DNA of 15,821 nucleotides, taken from positions 1-15,821 of the forward strand of contig DHIR01000244.1 of the NCBI GenBank assembly GCA_002403905.1. Reading direction: 5' to 3'. Under the pieces are notes generated by a model. It was given only the letters and a program-made list of their open reading frames with translations, was not told the DNA's origin and made no database searches. This document shows, piece after piece, positions 15,791-15,821 of this stretch; position 1 is the first letter of the stretch; every line of letters begins with the position of its first letter. The position numbers and the translations under genes were made by a program. The stretch is from Mucilaginibacter sp. UBA4741. GTDB lineage: Bacteria; Bacteroidota; Bacteroidia; Sphingobacteriales; Sphingobacteriaceae.

Positions 15791-15821
15791 TAATCCTTAT
15801 ATCGAACTCGCGTTAAGTTAA
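15791..15821 (-). repeat. Right terminal inverted repeat of the IS982 element
   Basis: The partner of 14737-14767 in inverted orientation (28 of 31 identical). It runs to the last base of the window, so its outer limit and the flanking target site are not visible. Confidence 0.83.

Larger units (their letters stand above)
14737..15821 (-). mobile_element. IS982-family insertion sequence, apparently complete
   Basis: The element is about 1.08 kb and is bounded by inverted repeats at 14737-14767 and 15791-15821. It encodes one full-length DDE transposase that fills nearly all of its interior, as usual for IS982 elements (about 1 kb). The outermost TTAA at both ends is self-complementary, so it may be either part of the repeats or a TTAA target duplication; the window ends exactly there, so this cannot be settled. 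The element sits 225 bp upstream of the B12 operon and is oriented in the same direction. Confidence 0.85.

Noticed and set aside
1..15821. CRISPR array, rRNA or prophage signals
   Set aside because: No regularly spaced direct repeats, no conserved rRNA segments and no phage structural or integrase genes were seen.

Overview
The window looks like chromosomal DNA from a Bacteroidota bacterium, most probably of the Sphingobacteriales (a Pedobacter/Mucilaginibacter-like lineage). The grounds are signal peptides that end in ...AQ, A-rich leaders without strong Shine-Dalgarno sites, moderate to low GC, outer-membrane barrels and OmpA proteins of Bacteroidota style, and a B12-salvage gene set (DUF6580, BtuF-like, CWC/DUF5522, Dph6-like) of a kind I associate with this phylum. 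The genus is inference.

Region 1 (1-11593, + strand) is one tightly packed five-gene operon. Every product has a signal peptide: a 1681-aa giant secreted protein, a 709-aa protein of tandem fibronectin-III-like domains, a 582-aa outer-membrane beta-barrel, a 293/298-aa two-domain secreted protein, and a 531-aa OmpA-family protein. Spacings are 26 bp, 51 bp, 1 bp and a 4-bp ATGA overlap. The small protein is a free-standing paralogue of the N-terminal two-domain module of the giant protein. The barrel could provide the outer-membrane port, the OmpA protein the peptidoglycan anchor, and the others a surface or periplasmic structure. No enzyme or regulator is visible, and no T9SS C-terminal sorting domain was recognised. 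This operon is the best candidate here for an undescribed envelope system. A 13-bp perfect inverted repeat lies in its leader (28-78), and a bidirectional Rho-independent terminator ends it (11638-11673).

Region 2 (11881-14511, - strand) is a convergent, visibly more AT-rich four-gene operon for corrinoid (B12) handling. In transcription order it has a DUF6580-type membrane protein, a BtuF-like corrinoid-binding protein without a signal peptide, a CWC + DUF5522-type cysteine-rich protein that starts at TTG, and a Dph6-like ATP pyrophosphatase. No outer-membrane BtuB gene and no recognisable cobalamin riboswitch precede it. Instead there is a 225-bp spacer rich in short palindromes, including a 19-bp operator-like dyad that overlaps a possible promoter.

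Region 3 (14737-15821, - strand) is an apparently intact IS982-family insertion sequence. It has a 306-aa DDE transposase and 31-bp terminal inverted repeats (28 of 31 identical); its right end coincides with the window end. Its position directly upstream of the B12 operon suggests it may have separated that operon from its original upstream gene or leader.
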